Below are positions 1-8,982 of a stretch of 64,000 nucleotides of DNA, in pieces. Where the stretch lies: positions 62,001-126,000 of the forward strand of contig NZ_JBQEON010000020.1 in the NCBI RefSeq assembly GCF_052045245.1, written 5' to 3'. The notes under the pieces are model-generated. The model saw nothing but the letters and a program-made list of their open reading frames with translations. It was not told the origin of the DNA and ran no database searches. Each line of letters begins with the position of its first letter. The stretch's first letter is position 1. The stretch is from Burkholderia sp052045245. GTDB taxonomy: Bacteria > Pseudomonadota > Gammaproteobacteria > Burkholderiales > Burkholderiaceae. The translations under genes were made by a program, and so were the position numbers.

Positions 1-438
1 GTGTGCTTCGGCTTCACCGCCGGCTTCGTCGTCGTCGGGGCCGAGCACCACTTCCAGCTCGATGAAGTCGCCGAGGCCGTCGACCCGGTCGAGGTGGATC
101 CGCGTGCGGCCGACGAGGTACACGTGCCGTTCCTTCGTCACGATCCCGCGCGTGGTGAGCGCGGTCGCGAGCAGCGAATGCATCGCGTCCGGGTTCGTCA
201 CCGGGCTGCGCGTGTAGTACGACGCCTTCGGGCCGTCGCGGTCGTCGCGCTGGTAGAAGATCAGCTCGGCCGGCGTGCCGTCCTCGAAGCGGCGCAGCTT
301 CAGCCGGCCGCGCGGCACGTCGTAGAAGAAATCCTGCTGGCGGTAGAAAAGCGGCGCGTCGGTCGCGAGCCTAGCCGCCTGTTCGCGCAGCCGGTCGAAT
401 TCACGGGCGCGGGCTTTGATCTCGATGTTGCGGGCCAT
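1..438 (-). CDS. CYTH-domain (class IV adenylate cyclase-like) protein, 3' end cut by window
   Basis: The gene starts at an ATG at 438, preceded by a good AAGGAGA ribosome site, and runs out of the window at base 1 after 146 codons. The N-terminus MARNIEIKARA is the typical opening of CYTH proteins, where the acidic/basic EIK-type strand binds triphosphate and metal. Later alternating charged strands (for example LKLRRF and ERHVYLVGRTRIHLD) fit the tunnel fold of this family, whose members are class IV adenylate cyclases or inorganic triphosphatases. The sequence seen does not decide the substrate. The C-terminus is missing only because the window ends. Confidence 0.75.
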   Translation of the reverse strand, partial: MARNIEIKARAREFDRLREQAARLATDAPLFYRQQDFFYDVPRGRLKLRRFEDGTPAELIFYQRDDRDGPKASYYTRSPVTNPDAMHSLLATALTTRGIVTKERHVYLVGRTRIHLDRVDGLGDFIELEVVLGPDDDEAGGEAEAH

Positions 439-679
439 GCGGGTCTCCTTCAATCAGGGGTCTCGCGGTGTGCGAACGCACAATCTAGCAAAAAGCCCGT
501 GATGGTGGCGTGACGCGCGACCGGCACGCGGCGACGCGACGCGGGGCAGGCGATGCGGGCCCGCGCGCGATTTCTCCTCTCATGCGCGGGGTGGCGAGCC
601 GCAAGCTCCGCAGGCGGCGTCGGCCCGCTTCAGGTGCGCAAACCCGGCGCGCGACCTGCCATACCGACATCACCAGCGC

Positions 680-1579
680 TCATATCGCCCACTGCGCCTC
701 GATCAGCCGCAGCGCGGCCGCGATCGCCGGTTCGTCGCGCCGCTCGGCGAGCGTCACGAACGTCAGTTCGGTCGGCACCGTCACGCGCTCGACGATCGTC
801 AGCGCATGCGCGTGCGCTTCGGCCAGCGCGGTCGAATCGCGTGCGAGCGTCAACCCGATCCCCGATTTGACGAGATCGAGCATCGACTGCTCCTGGTCGA
901 CCTCGGCGACCTTGACCGGCTGCGCGCCGGCCGCCGCGAACAGCCGCGACAGCAGCCGGTGATGGGCGGATGCCGGCGGCGTCCAGATCCACGGCAGCGC
1001 GGCGAGCGCGCGCCAGTCGTGCGCGCGCTGCACGCGCTCCTTCCAGCCGGCCGGCGCGAGCACGCGGTACTGGAAACGCGTCAGTGTGACGGTGTGGAAC
1101 AGCGCGTCGTCGCGCGGTTCGTCCTCATCGGGCCGGCCGATGTAGTAGCCGACGTCGAGCGCCTGCCCGCGCACCTGGTCGAGCACCCAGCCCGACATCC
1201 CGTGCCGCAGCGCGGTCTCGATCTGCGGATGGGTTTCGACCAGCGCGCGCAGGAACCCGCCGAGCCGCAGGAAGCCGGGGTCGAGGATCGTGCCGATCCG
1301 CAACCGGCCGCGCACTTCGTGCCGCAGCGCAGCAGCGGCGCGCTGCACGTCGGCGGCCGCGGCCAGCGCGCGCTCCGCGTGCGGCAGCAGCGTCTGGCCA
1401 TCGCGCGTGAGCGCGAGCCCGCGTGATGTGCGCGTAAACAGCGCGACGCCGAGCGTTTCCTGCAGATGCTTGATCTGCAGGCTGACGGCCGGCTGCGTCA
1501 GGTGCAGTTGCGCGGCGGCGCGCGTCAGGTTGCCTTCGCGGGCGACCGTCACGAACGCGCGGAGCAGGGTGAGATCCAT
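680..1579 (-). CDS. LysR-family transcriptional regulator
   Basis: About 299 residues, the usual LysR length. The N-terminal winged helix-turn-helix is plain (MDLTLLRAFVTVAREGNLTR, then the recognition-helix segment TQPAVSLQIKHLQE), followed by a substrate-binding-like effector domain. I chose the ATG at 1579 over a start 13 codons upstream because LysR proteins begin right at this MDLT-type sequence. It is divergent from the GMC oxidoreductase at 1740, the usual arrangement for a LysR regulator and its target. The shared gap contains TTAT (1600-1603) and ATAA (1617-1620) arms that could form a T-N11-A-type operator, which is inference. The effector is unknown. Confidence 0.85.
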   Translation of the reverse strand: MDLTLLRAFVTVAREGNLTRAAAQLHLTQPAVSLQIKHLQETLGVALFTRTSRGLALTRDGQTLLPHAERALAAAADVQRAAAALRHEVRGRLRIGTILDPGFLRLGGFLRALVETHPQIETALRHGMSGWVLDQVRGQALDVGYYIGRPDEDEPRDDALFHTVTLTRFQYRVLAPAGWKERVQRAHDWRALAALPWIWTPPASAHHRLLSRLFAAAGAQPVKVAEVDQEQSMLDLVKSGIGLTLARDSTALAEAHAHALTIVERVTVPTELTFVTLAERRDEPAIAAALRLIEAQWAI

Positions 1580-1739
1580 CGTCGTGATATGAGCGCAGCT
1601 TATAACGCAGTTCAGCATAACTCATTGGATCGGCGGCCGGCGGGCGGAGTACGCTTCATCGGTCGCGTCGGCCGCGACGCACTATGCTGAAAATGACGCG
1701 CGGAATTACACGCGCGGCGGATAAGGAAGGAGACACGTC

Positions 1740-3425
1740 GTGAGCACTCAACGCACGCTCGAGGGCGAATTCGATTACGTGATCGTCGGCGCGGGCACCG
1801 CGGGCTGCGTGCTCGCGAACCGCCTGACCGAGGATCCCGACATCCACGTGCTGCTGCTCGAAGCGGGCGGCAAGGACGACTATCACTGGATCCACATCCC
1901 GGTCGGCTATCTGTATTGCATCGGCAATCCGCGCACCGACTGGCTGTACAAGACGCAGCCCGAGGCGGCGCTCAACGGCCGTGCGCTGTCGTATCCGCGC
2001 GGCCGCGTGCTCGGCGGCTGCTCGTCGATCAACGGGATGATCTACATGCGCGGCCAGCGCGAGGATTACGACAGCTGGGCGCAGGAAACCGGCGACGCCG
2101 GCTGGTCGTGGAACAGCGTGCTGCCGATCTTCAAGCGCAGTGAGGACCACCACGCGGGCGCGAGCGATGCGCACGGCGCGGGCGGCTACTGGCGCGTCGA
2201 GAAGCAGCGGCTGCGCTGGGAGATCCTCGAGTCGTTCGCGCAGGCCGCGCAGCAGATGGGCATTCCGGCCACCGACGATTTCAACCGCGGCGACAATTCC
2301 GGGGTCGGCTATTTCGAGGTGAACCAGAAGCGCGGCGTGCGCTGGAATACGTCGAAGGCGTTCCTGCGGCCCGCGATGACGCGCCCGAACCTGACCGTGA
2401 TCACCGGTGCGCACGCGCAGCGCGTGATCTTCGACGGGCGGCGCGCGGTCGGCGTCGAGTATCGCGGCGGCGGCACCGACTACGTCGCGCGTGCCCGCGC
2501 CGAAGTGCTGCTGACCTCCGGCGCGGTGAATTCGCCGCAGCTGCTCGAACTGTCGGGCATCGGCGCGGGCGCGCGGCTGCAGGCGCTCGGCATCGACGTC
2601 GTGCAGGATCTGCCGGGCGTCGGCGAGAACCTGCAGGATCACCTGCAGTTGCGGATGGCGTTTCGCGTCGAAGGCGTGCGCACGCTCAACACGTTGTCCG
2701 CGCACTGGTGGGGCAAGCTGATGATCGGCGCCGAATATGCGCTGCTGCAGCGCGGGCCGATGTCGATGGCGCCATCGCAGCTCGGCGCGTTCGCGAAGTC
2801 CGATTCCAACGATCCGGCGCTCACGCGTCCCGATCTCGAATACCACGTGCAGCCGTTGTCGCTCGAGCGATTCGGCGAGCCGCTGCACGGCTTCAACGCG
2901 TTTACGGCATCCGTCTGCCATCTGCGGCCGAGCTCGCGCGGCAGCGTGCATATCGCGAGCCCCGATGCGAGCGTGGCGCCGTCGATCGCACCGAACTACC
3001 TGTCGACCGACCACGATCGCCACGTCGCCGCGAACGCGCTGCGCCTCACGCGCCGGATCGCGTCCGCGCCGGCGCTCGCGCGCTACCGTCCCGAGGAGAT
3101 CCTGCCCGGCTCGCGGTACCGGACCGAAGCCGAACTGATCGAAGCGGCGGGCGCGGTCGGCACGACGATCTTCCATCCGGTCGGTACGTGCCGGATGGGG
3201 CGTGCGGACGACGAACGTGCGGTCGTCGACAGCCGGCTGCGCGTGCGTGGCGTCGCGGGGCTGCGGATCGTCGATGCATCGGTGATGCCGTTCATCACGT
3301 CGGGCAACACGAATTCGCCGACGCTGATGATCGCCGAGCGCGCGAGTGACATGATCCGCGCCGATCGCCGTGCGGCGCACGACGCGACGCAGGTGCGAAC
3401 GAACGCGGCGGTGACGGCGGCGTGA
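1740..3425 (+). CDS. GMC-family FAD oxidoreductase (choline dehydrogenase-like)
   Basis: A 561-residue flavoprotein of the glucose-methanol-choline family, which oxidises alcohols. The N-terminus has the FAD-binding beta-alpha-beta motif (VIVGAGTAGCVLANRL, about residues 14-29), and the GMC signature LGGCSSINGMIYMRG follows near residue 90. The C-terminus carries the HPVGTCRMG motif with the active-site histidine region and a SGNTNSPTLMIAERA ending. Translation starts at GTG 1740 after an AAGGAAGGAG ribosome site. It could be a choline dehydrogenase, but no betaine aldehyde dehydrogenase gene is adjacent, so another alcohol is equally likely. Probable regulator: the divergent LysR gene. Confidence 0.88.
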   Translation: MSTQRTLEGEFDYVIVGAGTAGCVLANRLTEDPDIHVLLLEAGGKDDYHWIHIPVGYLYCIGNPRTDWLYKTQPEAALNGRALSYPRGRVLGGCSSINGMIYMRGQREDYDSWAQETGDAGWSWNSVLPIFKRSEDHHAGASDAHGAGGYWRVEKQRLRWEILESFAQAAQQMGIPATDDFNRGDNSGVGYFEVNQKRGVRWNTSKAFLRPAMTRPNLTVITGAHAQRVIFDGRRAVGVEYRGGGTDYVARARAEVLLTSGAVNSPQLLELSGIGAGARLQALGIDVVQDLPGVGENLQDHLQLRMAFRVEGVRTLNTLSAHWWGKLMIGAEYALLQRGPMSMAPSQLGAFAKSDSNDPALTRPDLEYHVQPLSLERFGEPLHGFNAFTASVCHLRPSSRGSVHIASPDASVAPSIAPNYLSTDHDRHVAANALRLTRRIASAPALARYRPEEILPGSRYRTEAELIEAAGAVGTTIFHPVGTCRMGRADDERAVVDSRLRVRGVAGLRIVDASVMPFITSGNTNSPTLMIAERASDMIRADRRAAHDATQVRTNAAVTAA

Positions 3426-3916
3426 CGATGCGCTGACACGCTCGACAGCGAACGGTCATCCGGGCGCGCGCTGGTTCGACGTGCGAAGCAAGCCGATGCA
3501 TGCGGATTGCCGCGCATCAGCGACATGAAAGAGGGTAATCGCACCGCCGGCCGCGCATGTCACGCGGCTTTTTTGTCACGCGGCGGCGTAACGCGCGGCG
3601 TAATGCGCGTGCGCTCAAGCAGGCACGCGCCGTGCGAGCGCGACCGCCGATGATGCGCGTGTCAAAAAAAGCCGCGGCGAAAATTCGCGTTCAGCCGCGT
3701 CTGATATGGCGGCCAGCCCTATAAGTGCAAATCCCGATGATTGCACTGCACCAACGGGGCGACAATGTTCAGCAGTGTGCATACGCGTCGGCGCGGGAGA
3801 CCACCCTCGAGGCGTAACACGGCGCCCGGGGGGCAGCCCGCTGATCCGCGGTCCTGTTCGCGGTCGCTTCTCGCGAATCTTCCCGGTGCTTCGCCTGACT
3901 TCGTACGGAAGGGAAC
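3426..3916 (+). other. Intergenic region without a gene
   Basis: 491 bases between the GMC gene and the first ABC transporter cluster. It holds a terminator (3550-3574) and must hold the promoter of the transporter operon, but I could not pick a convincing -35/-10 pair. I see no small gene with a ribosome site and coding-like composition. Confidence 0.5.
3550..3574 (+). terminator. Rho-independent terminator downstream of the GMC gene
   Basis: GCCGCG (3550-3555) pairs with CGCGGC (3563-3568) across a seven-base loop and is followed at once by six T. It lies 125 bases after the GMC stop codon, on the same strand. Confidence 0.7.
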
Positions 3917-4696
3917 ATGATTCTCGGCGACACGATTCTGGAAACACGCGGACTGACGAAGGAATTCAGGGGCTTCACCGCCGTGAACGGTGTCAACCTG
4001 CGCGTGCGTCGCGGTGCGATCCACGCGTTGATCGGACCGAACGGCGCGGGCAAGACCACCTGCTTCAACCTGCTGACCAAGTTCCTGACACCGACGGCCG
4101 GCCAGATCGTCTTCAACGGCATCGACATCACCGACGAGCGGCCCGCGCAGGTCGCGCGGCGCGGCATCATCCGTTCATTCCAGATCTCCGCGGTATTCCC
4201 GCACCTGAGCGCACTGCAGAACGTGCGCCTCGGCCTGCAGCGCGCGCTCGGCACCGAATTCCATTTCTGGCGCAGCGAGCGCACGTTGCGGCGGCTCGAC
4301 GATCGCGCGATGGACCTGCTCACGCAGGTCGGCCTCACCGATTTCGCGCACGTGCCGACCGTCGAGCTCGCGTACGGCCGCAAGCGCGCGCTCGAGATCG
4401 CGACGACGCTCGCGATGGAACCCGAACTGATGCTGCTCGACGAGCCCACGCAAGGGATGGGCCACGAGGACGTCGACCGCGTGACCGCACTGATCAAGAA
4501 GGTCGCGGCCGGCCGCACGATCCTGATGGTCGAGCACAACATGAACGTGATCGCGGGCATCTCCGACACGATCACCGTCCTGCAGCGCGGCGAGGTGCTG
4601 GCCGAAGGCTCGTATGCGGAAGTGTCGAAGAATCCGCTGGTGATCGAAGCGTACATGGGCAGCACCGACGCGGCACTCGCGGGGGCGCACGCATGA
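3917..4696 (+). CDS. Branched-chain amino acid-type ABC transporter, LivG-like ATPase
   Basis: A 259-residue cytoplasmic ATPase of the LivG type, powering an importer. Walker A GPNGAGKT lies near residues 40-47 and Walker B LMLLDEPTQGM near 175; the histidine switch is VEHNMNV. The signature motif reads LAYGRKR instead of the canonical LSGGQ, as LivG proteins often deviate here. The first gene of a five-gene operon (LivG, LivF, binding protein, LivH, LivM order), it ends overlapping the next start by four bases (ATGA). The substrate is unknown; the family carries branched-chain amino acids, amides, urea or aromatic compounds. Confidence 0.9.
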   Translation: MILGDTILETRGLTKEFRGFTAVNGVNLRVRRGAIHALIGPNGAGKTTCFNLLTKFLTPTAGQIVFNGIDITDERPAQVARRGIIRSFQISAVFPHLSALQNVRLGLQRALGTEFHFWRSERTLRRLDDRAMDLLTQVGLTDFAHVPTVELAYGRKRALEIATTLAMEPELMLLDEPTQGMGHEDVDRVTALIKKVAAGRTILMVEHNMNVIAGISDTITVLQRGEVLAEGSYAEVSKNPLVIEAYMGSTDAALAGAHA

Positions 4697-5448
4697 AGCA
4701 CAGCGAACGGGAGGAACGCGAATTGAGCGGCGTCGAAAGCGGCACGCCCGCGCTGGAGATCACGGGCCTCGAGGCCTGGTACGGGGAATCCCACATATTG
4801 CACGGTGTCGACCTGAGCGTTCATCGCGGCGAGGTCGTCACGCTGCTCGGCCGCAACGGCGCGGGCCGCACCACGACGCTGCGCGCGATCATGGGCCTCA
4901 CCGGCCGCCGCAGCGGCTCGATCAAGGTTGCCGGCAACGAGACGATCGGTCTCGCGACGCACCGTGTCGCGCATTTCGGCGTCGGCTATTGCCCGGAAGA
5001 ACGCGGGATCTTCTCGAGCCTGTCGTGCGAGGAGAACCTGATGCTGCCGCCGCCGATCGGGCCGCGCGAGCACGCGATGTCGCTCGACGAGATCTACGCG
5101 ATGTTCCCGAACCTCGCGTCGCGCCGGCAGAGCCAGGGCACGCGGCTGTCCGGCGGCGAGCAGCAGATGCTCGCGGTCGCGCGGATCCTGCGCACCGGCG
5201 CGAACCTGCTGCTGCTCGACGAAATTTCCGAAGGGCTCGCACCGGTGATCGTGCAGACGCTCGCGCGGATGATCGTCGCGCTGAAGGCGCGCGGTTACAC
5301 GGTGGTGATGGTCGAACAGAATTTCCGTTTCGCCGCGCCGCTCGCCGACCGCTTCTACGTGATGGAGCATGGCCGCATCGTCGAGCATTTCCGCTCATCC
5401 GAACTGGAAGGCAAGATGCCGATCCTTCACGACCTGCTCGGGGTGTGA
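4693..5448 (+). CDS. LivF-like ABC transporter ATPase with an arginine in Walker A
   Basis: A 251-residue second ATPase of the importer, starting at ATG 4693, which overlaps the stop of the LivG-like gene. The signature LSGGEQQ is intact (about 152-158), as are LLLLDEISEGLAP (Walker B, with I instead of the usual P after DE) and VMVEQNF (H-loop position occupied by Q, as in LivF proteins). The Walker A loop reads GRNGAGRTT: residue 59 is arginine (codon CGC at 4867-4869) where lysine normally contacts the ATP phosphates. The rest of the protein is well conserved, so this looks like a subfamily trait rather than decay. Confidence 0.9.
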   Translation: MKHSEREERELSGVESGTPALEITGLEAWYGESHILHGVDLSVHRGEVVTLLGRNGAGRTTTLRAIMGLTGRRSGSIKVAGNETIGLATHRVAHFGVGYCPEERGIFSSLSCEENLMLPPPIGPREHAMSLDEIYAMFPNLASRRQSQGTRLSGGEQQMLAVARILRTGANLLLLDEISEGLAPVIVQTLARMIVALKARGYTVVMVEQNFRFAAPLADRFYVMEHGRIVEHFRSSELEGKMPILHDLLGV

Positions 5449-5525
5449 CGCCGCACCGTTTCCCTTGCCGCTAGCCGTGGCGGCCCTCGAACAACCACAA
5501 CGCATCAGAACAACAGGAGACGTCA

Positions 5526-6725
5526 ATGAAAATGAAGACCCTCGCACACGCATGTCTCGCGGTCGCGGCCGCAGCGTTCACCGCCGGTGCCGCACACGCC
5601 GCGGATAGCGTGAAGATCGGTTTCATCACCGACATGTCGGGGCTTTACGCGGACATCGACGGGCAGGGCGGCCTCGAGGCGATCCGGATGGCGGTCGCCG
5701 ACTTCGGCGGCAAGGTGCTCGGCAAGCCGATCGAGGTCGTCTATGCCGACCACCAGAACAAGGCGGACATCGCCGCGTCGAAGGCGCGCGAATGGATGGA
5801 CCGCGGCGGGCTCGACCTGCTGGTCGGCGGCACGAACTCCGCGACCGCGCTGTCGATGAACCAGGTCGCGGCCGAGAAGAAGAAGGTCTACATCAACATC
5901 GGTGCGGGCGCCGACACGCTGACCAACGAGCAGTGCACGCCGTACACGGTCCACTACGCATACGACACGATGGCGCTCGCGAAGGGCACCGGTTCGGCCG
6001 TGGTGAAGCAGGGCGGCAAGACCTGGTTCTTCCTGACCGCCGACTATGCGTTCGGCAAGGCACTGGAAAAGAACACGTCGGACGTCGTCAAGGCGAACGG
6101 CGGCCAGGTGCTCGGCGCGGTGCGTCACCCGCTGTCGGCGTCGGACTTCTCGTCGTTCCTGCTGCAGGCGCAGGCATCGAAGGCGCAGATCCTCGGCCTC
6201 GCGAACGCCGGCGGCGACACGATCAACGCGATCAAGGCCGCGAAGGAATTCGGCATCACGAAGACGATGAAGATCGCCGCGCTGCTGATGTTCATCGACG
6301 ACGTGCACAGCCTCGGCCTCGAAACGACCCAGGGCCTCGTGCTGACCGACAGCTGGTACTGGAACCGCGATGCGGCATCGCGCCAGTGGGCGCAGCGCTA
6401 CTTCGGCAAGATGAAGAAGATGCCGTCGAGCCTGCAGGCGGCCGACTACTCGTCGGTGACGACCTACCTGAAGGCCGTGCAGGCCGCCGGCACGACCGAC
6501 TCCGACAAGGTGATGGCCGAGCTGAAGAAGATCAAGATCAACGACTTCTACGCGAAGGGCTATATCCGCGCGGACGGCAGCATGATCCACGACATGTACC
6601 TGATGGAAGTGAAGAAGCCGTCGGAATCGAAAGAGCCGTGGGACTACTACAAGGTGCTCGCGACGATTCCGGGCGACCAGGCGTTCGGCACCAAGCAGGA
6701 ATCGCGCTGCGCGCTGTGGAAGTAA
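5526..6725 (+). CDS. Periplasmic substrate-binding protein of the first ABC importer
   Basis: 399 residues. A signal peptide ends at AAHA (residue 25), so the mature protein starts ADSVKIGFITDMSG, the usual opening of type I branched-chain amino acid/amide binding proteins. It would capture the substrate in the periplasm and hand it to the permeases encoded just downstream. The start ATG at 5526 has an AGGAGA ribosome site. It sits between the ATPase pair and the permease pair of the same operon. The ligand cannot be read from the sequence; the overall character (VGGTNSATALSMNQVAAEKK) resembles amide/aromatic-acid binders as much as leucine binders. Confidence 0.88.
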   Translation: MKMKTLAHACLAVAAAAFTAGAAHAADSVKIGFITDMSGLYADIDGQGGLEAIRMAVADFGGKVLGKPIEVVYADHQNKADIAASKAREWMDRGGLDLLVGGTNSATALSMNQVAAEKKKVYINIGAGADTLTNEQCTPYTVHYAYDTMALAKGTGSAVVKQGGKTWFFLTADYAFGKALEKNTSDVVKANGGQVLGAVRHPLSASDFSSFLLQAQASKAQILGLANAGGDTINAIKAAKEFGITKTMKIAALLMFIDDVHSLGLETTQGLVLTDSWYWNRDAASRQWAQRYFGKMKKMPSSLQAADYSSVTTYLKAVQAAGTTDSDKVMAELKKIKINDFYAKGYIRADGSMIHDMYLMEVKKPSESKEPWDYYKVLATIPGDQAFGTKQESRCALWK

Positions 6726-6839
6726 GCGCGGCGCGGTAGCGCGTGGCGGCGGCTGCAGCGATGCGCCCGCTGCGCCGCCCGCGTGCGTGACGGCTCTGAC
6801 GTTGCGCACGCAACGAAACTCAACCTGACGGCTAAGTCG

Positions 6840-7724
6840 ATGGAAATCTTTGGCATTCCGTTGCCGGCGATGCTGAGCCAGTTGCTGCTCGGGCTCGTCA
6901 ACGGCTCGTTCTACGCGATCCTGAGCCTCGGGCTCGCGGTGATCTTCGGGCTGCTCAACGTGATCAACTTCGCGCACGGCGCGCTGTTCATGCTGGGCGC
7001 GATGCTCGCATGGATGGGGCTGTCGTACTTCGGGTTGCCGTACTGGGCGATGCTCGTGCTCGCGCCGCTGATCGTCGGCGCGTTCGGGATCGTGATCGAG
7101 CGCTCGATGCTGCGCTGGCTGTACAAGCTCGATCACCTGTACGGGCTGCTGCTCACGTTCGGGCTCACGCTCGTCGTCGAAGGCGTGTTCCGGTCGATCT
7201 ACGGATCGTCCGGCCAGCCGTACGACGTACCGTCGCAACTGTCCGGCGCGACCAATCTCGGCTTCATGTACCTGCCGAACTACCGCGCGTGGGTGGTCGT
7301 CGCGTCGCTCGCGGTGTGTCTCGTGACCTGGTTCGTGATCGAGAAGACGCGCCTGGGCGCGTATCTGCGCGCGGGTACCGAGAATCCGAAGCTCGTCGAG
7401 GCGTTCGGCGTGAACGTGCCGATGATGATCACGCTCACCTACGGCTTCGGCGTCGCGCTCGCGGCCTTCGCGGGCGTGCTCGCCGCGCCGGTGATCCAGG
7501 TGTCGCCGCTGATGGGCCAGCCGATGATCATCACCGTGTTCGCGGTGGTCGTGATCGGCGGGATGGGCTCGATTCTCGGCTCGATCATCACCGGGCTGCT
7601 GCTCGGCGTGATCGAGGGCTTCACGCGCGTGTTCTATCCGGAAGCGTCGGCCACGGTCGTGTTCGTGATCATGGCGATCGTGCTGCTGATCCGCCCGGCG
7701 GGCCTGTTCGGCAAGGAAAAATGA
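6840..7724 (+). CDS. LivH-like ABC transporter permease
   Basis: A 294-residue inner-membrane permease with many hydrophobic segments. The opening LVNGSFYAILSLGLAVIFGL and NVINFAHGALFMLGA are hallmarks of the LivH family. I chose ATG 6840 because the homology begins there; an in-frame GTG 19 codons upstream adds polar, non-family residues. It pairs with the LivM-like permease, whose start overlaps its stop codon. Confidence 0.88.
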   Translation: MEIFGIPLPAMLSQLLLGLVNGSFYAILSLGLAVIFGLLNVINFAHGALFMLGAMLAWMGLSYFGLPYWAMLVLAPLIVGAFGIVIERSMLRWLYKLDHLYGLLLTFGLTLVVEGVFRSIYGSSGQPYDVPSQLSGATNLGFMYLPNYRAWVVVASLAVCLVTWFVIEKTRLGAYLRAGTENPKLVEAFGVNVPMMITLTYGFGVALAAFAGVLAAPVIQVSPLMGQPMIITVFAVVVIGGMGSILGSIITGLLLGVIEGFTRVFYPEASATVVFVIMAIVLLIRPAGLFGKEK

Positions 7725-8698
7725 TGCAGAGAAAAGTGCTCTACGGCGTGCTGCTCGCCGCACTGCTCGTCGCACCCTTCATCGGCGCCTATCCGGTGTT
7801 CGTGATGAAGGTGCTCACGTTCGCGCTGTTCGCGGCCGCGTTCAACCTGCTGATCGGCTATACGGGGCTGCTGTCGTTCGGCCATGCGATGTTCCTCGCG
7901 ACCGCCGGCTATGCAACCGGCTATGCGATCCAGACGCTCGGCGTCACGCCGGAGCTCGGCGTGCTTGCCGGCACCGTCGCGGCGACGCTGCTCGGGCTGG
8001 TCGTCGGCCTGTTCGCGATTCGCCGGCAGGGCATCTATTTCGCGATGATCACGCTCGCGTTCGCGCAGATGGTCTACTTCATCTACCTGCAGGCGCCATT
8101 CACGCATGGCGAGGACGGGCTGCAAGGCGTGCCGCGCGGGCACCTGTTCGGGCTCGTCGACCTGTCGAACGACGTCGCGCTGTACTACGTCATGCTCGCG
8201 GTGATCGTCGCCGCGTGCGCGTTCATCGTGCGGATCGTGCACTCGCCGTTCGGCCAGGTGCTCGTCGCGATCAAGGAGAATGAGGCGCGCGCGATCTCGC
8301 TCGGCTACGACACCGACCGCTTCAAGCTGCTCGCGTTCGTCCTGTCGGCCGGGCTCGCGGGGCTGGCCGGCTCGCTGAAGGTGCTGGTGCTCGGCTTCGA
8401 GACGCTGTCGGACGCGTATTGGACGATGTCGGGCCTCGTCGTGCTGATGACGCTCGTCGGCGGAATGGGCACGCTGTTCGGGCCGCTGCTCGGCGCGGCA
8501 CTGATCGTCGCGCTGGAGGACCGTCTCGGCGACATCGGCGAATGGCTCGCGTCGACCACCGGGATCGGCTGGTTCCACTCGCTCGGCGAATCGGCGACGA
8601 TCGTCACGGGGCTGATCTTCATCGCATGCGTGCTTGCGTTCCGGCGCGGGATCGTCGGCGAGATGGTCGCGCGGGTCAAGACGCTCAGGCCGTCGTGA
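7721..8698 (+). CDS. LivM-like ABC transporter permease
   Basis: A 325-residue inner-membrane permease. The segment FNLLIGYTGLLSFGHAMFLA is the conserved LivM motif and IKENEARAISLGYD marks the cytoplasmic coupling loop that meets the ATPases. The start ATG at 7721 overlaps the LivH-like stop by four bases (ATGA); a second in-frame ATG follows immediately at 7724. This is the last gene of the five-gene importer operon. No U-tract terminator is obvious right after it. Confidence 0.88.
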   Translation: MMQRKVLYGVLLAALLVAPFIGAYPVFVMKVLTFALFAAAFNLLIGYTGLLSFGHAMFLATAGYATGYAIQTLGVTPELGVLAGTVAATLLGLVVGLFAIRRQGIYFAMITLAFAQMVYFIYLQAPFTHGEDGLQGVPRGHLFGLVDLSNDVALYYVMLAVIVAACAFIVRIVHSPFGQVLVAIKENEARAISLGYDTDRFKLLAFVLSAGLAGLAGSLKVLVLGFETLSDAYWTMSGLVVLMTLVGGMGTLFGPLLGAALIVALEDRLGDIGEWLASTTGIGWFHSLGESATIVTGLIFIACVLAFRRGIVGEMVARVKTLRPS

Positions 8699-8868
8699 CA
8701 GGGCGTTGCGGCGCGTTGATGCGAAGCACCATCCGGCGGGGCCCGGAAGGCCGTCGCGGCGGGCTCCGGCAGGCGCCGCGAGGCAGGTCTGGTGCCCCAT
8801 TTTCGTGCGGCGATGCACCATAGGGGTAAATGCTAAGTTGTCGCAGGGTGAAAGGTCCTTTAATCTTC

Positions 8869-8982
8869 GTCTCAGTTCTGATGCACCGCGAAACGAATTT
8901 GCAGGTGGAGAACGAGGAGACAATCGAGGCACAAAGTGCCCGGCCCCAAAGCGCTGTTGGACGGAATCCAACAGCGCTTTTT
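8869..8982 (+). ncRNA. Candidate structured small RNA with its own terminator
   Basis: Three consecutive hairpins can be drawn. First, an interrupted stem: GTCTC (8869-8873) with GAGAC (8917-8921), GTTCT (8875-8879) with AGAAC (8909-8913), and CACC (8884-8887) with GGTG (8904-8907). Second, GGCAC/GTGCC with loop AAA (8928-8940). Third, a perfect 14-base-pair stem (8948-8961 with 8967-8980) ending in a T-run, a textbook terminator. No reading frame in this stretch has a ribosome site. A weak promoter guess is TTGTCG (8838-8843) and TTTAAT (8859-8864), spacing 15. It could also be a leader or riboswitch remnant, but no gene follows closely. I do not recognise the family. Confidence 0.5.
8948..8982 (+). 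terminator. Strong Rho-independent terminator
   Basis: AAAGCGCTGTTGGA (8948-8961) pairs perfectly with TCCAACAGCGCTTT (8967-8980) around the loop CGGAA, with two more T after the stem. It ends the candidate small RNA, and could also stop read-through from the upstream importer operon. Confidence 0.85.

Noticed and set aside
3657..3702. A second terminator on the minus strand near 3660
   Set aside because: The stem is short with a large loop and no minus-strand gene lies upstream to be terminated.
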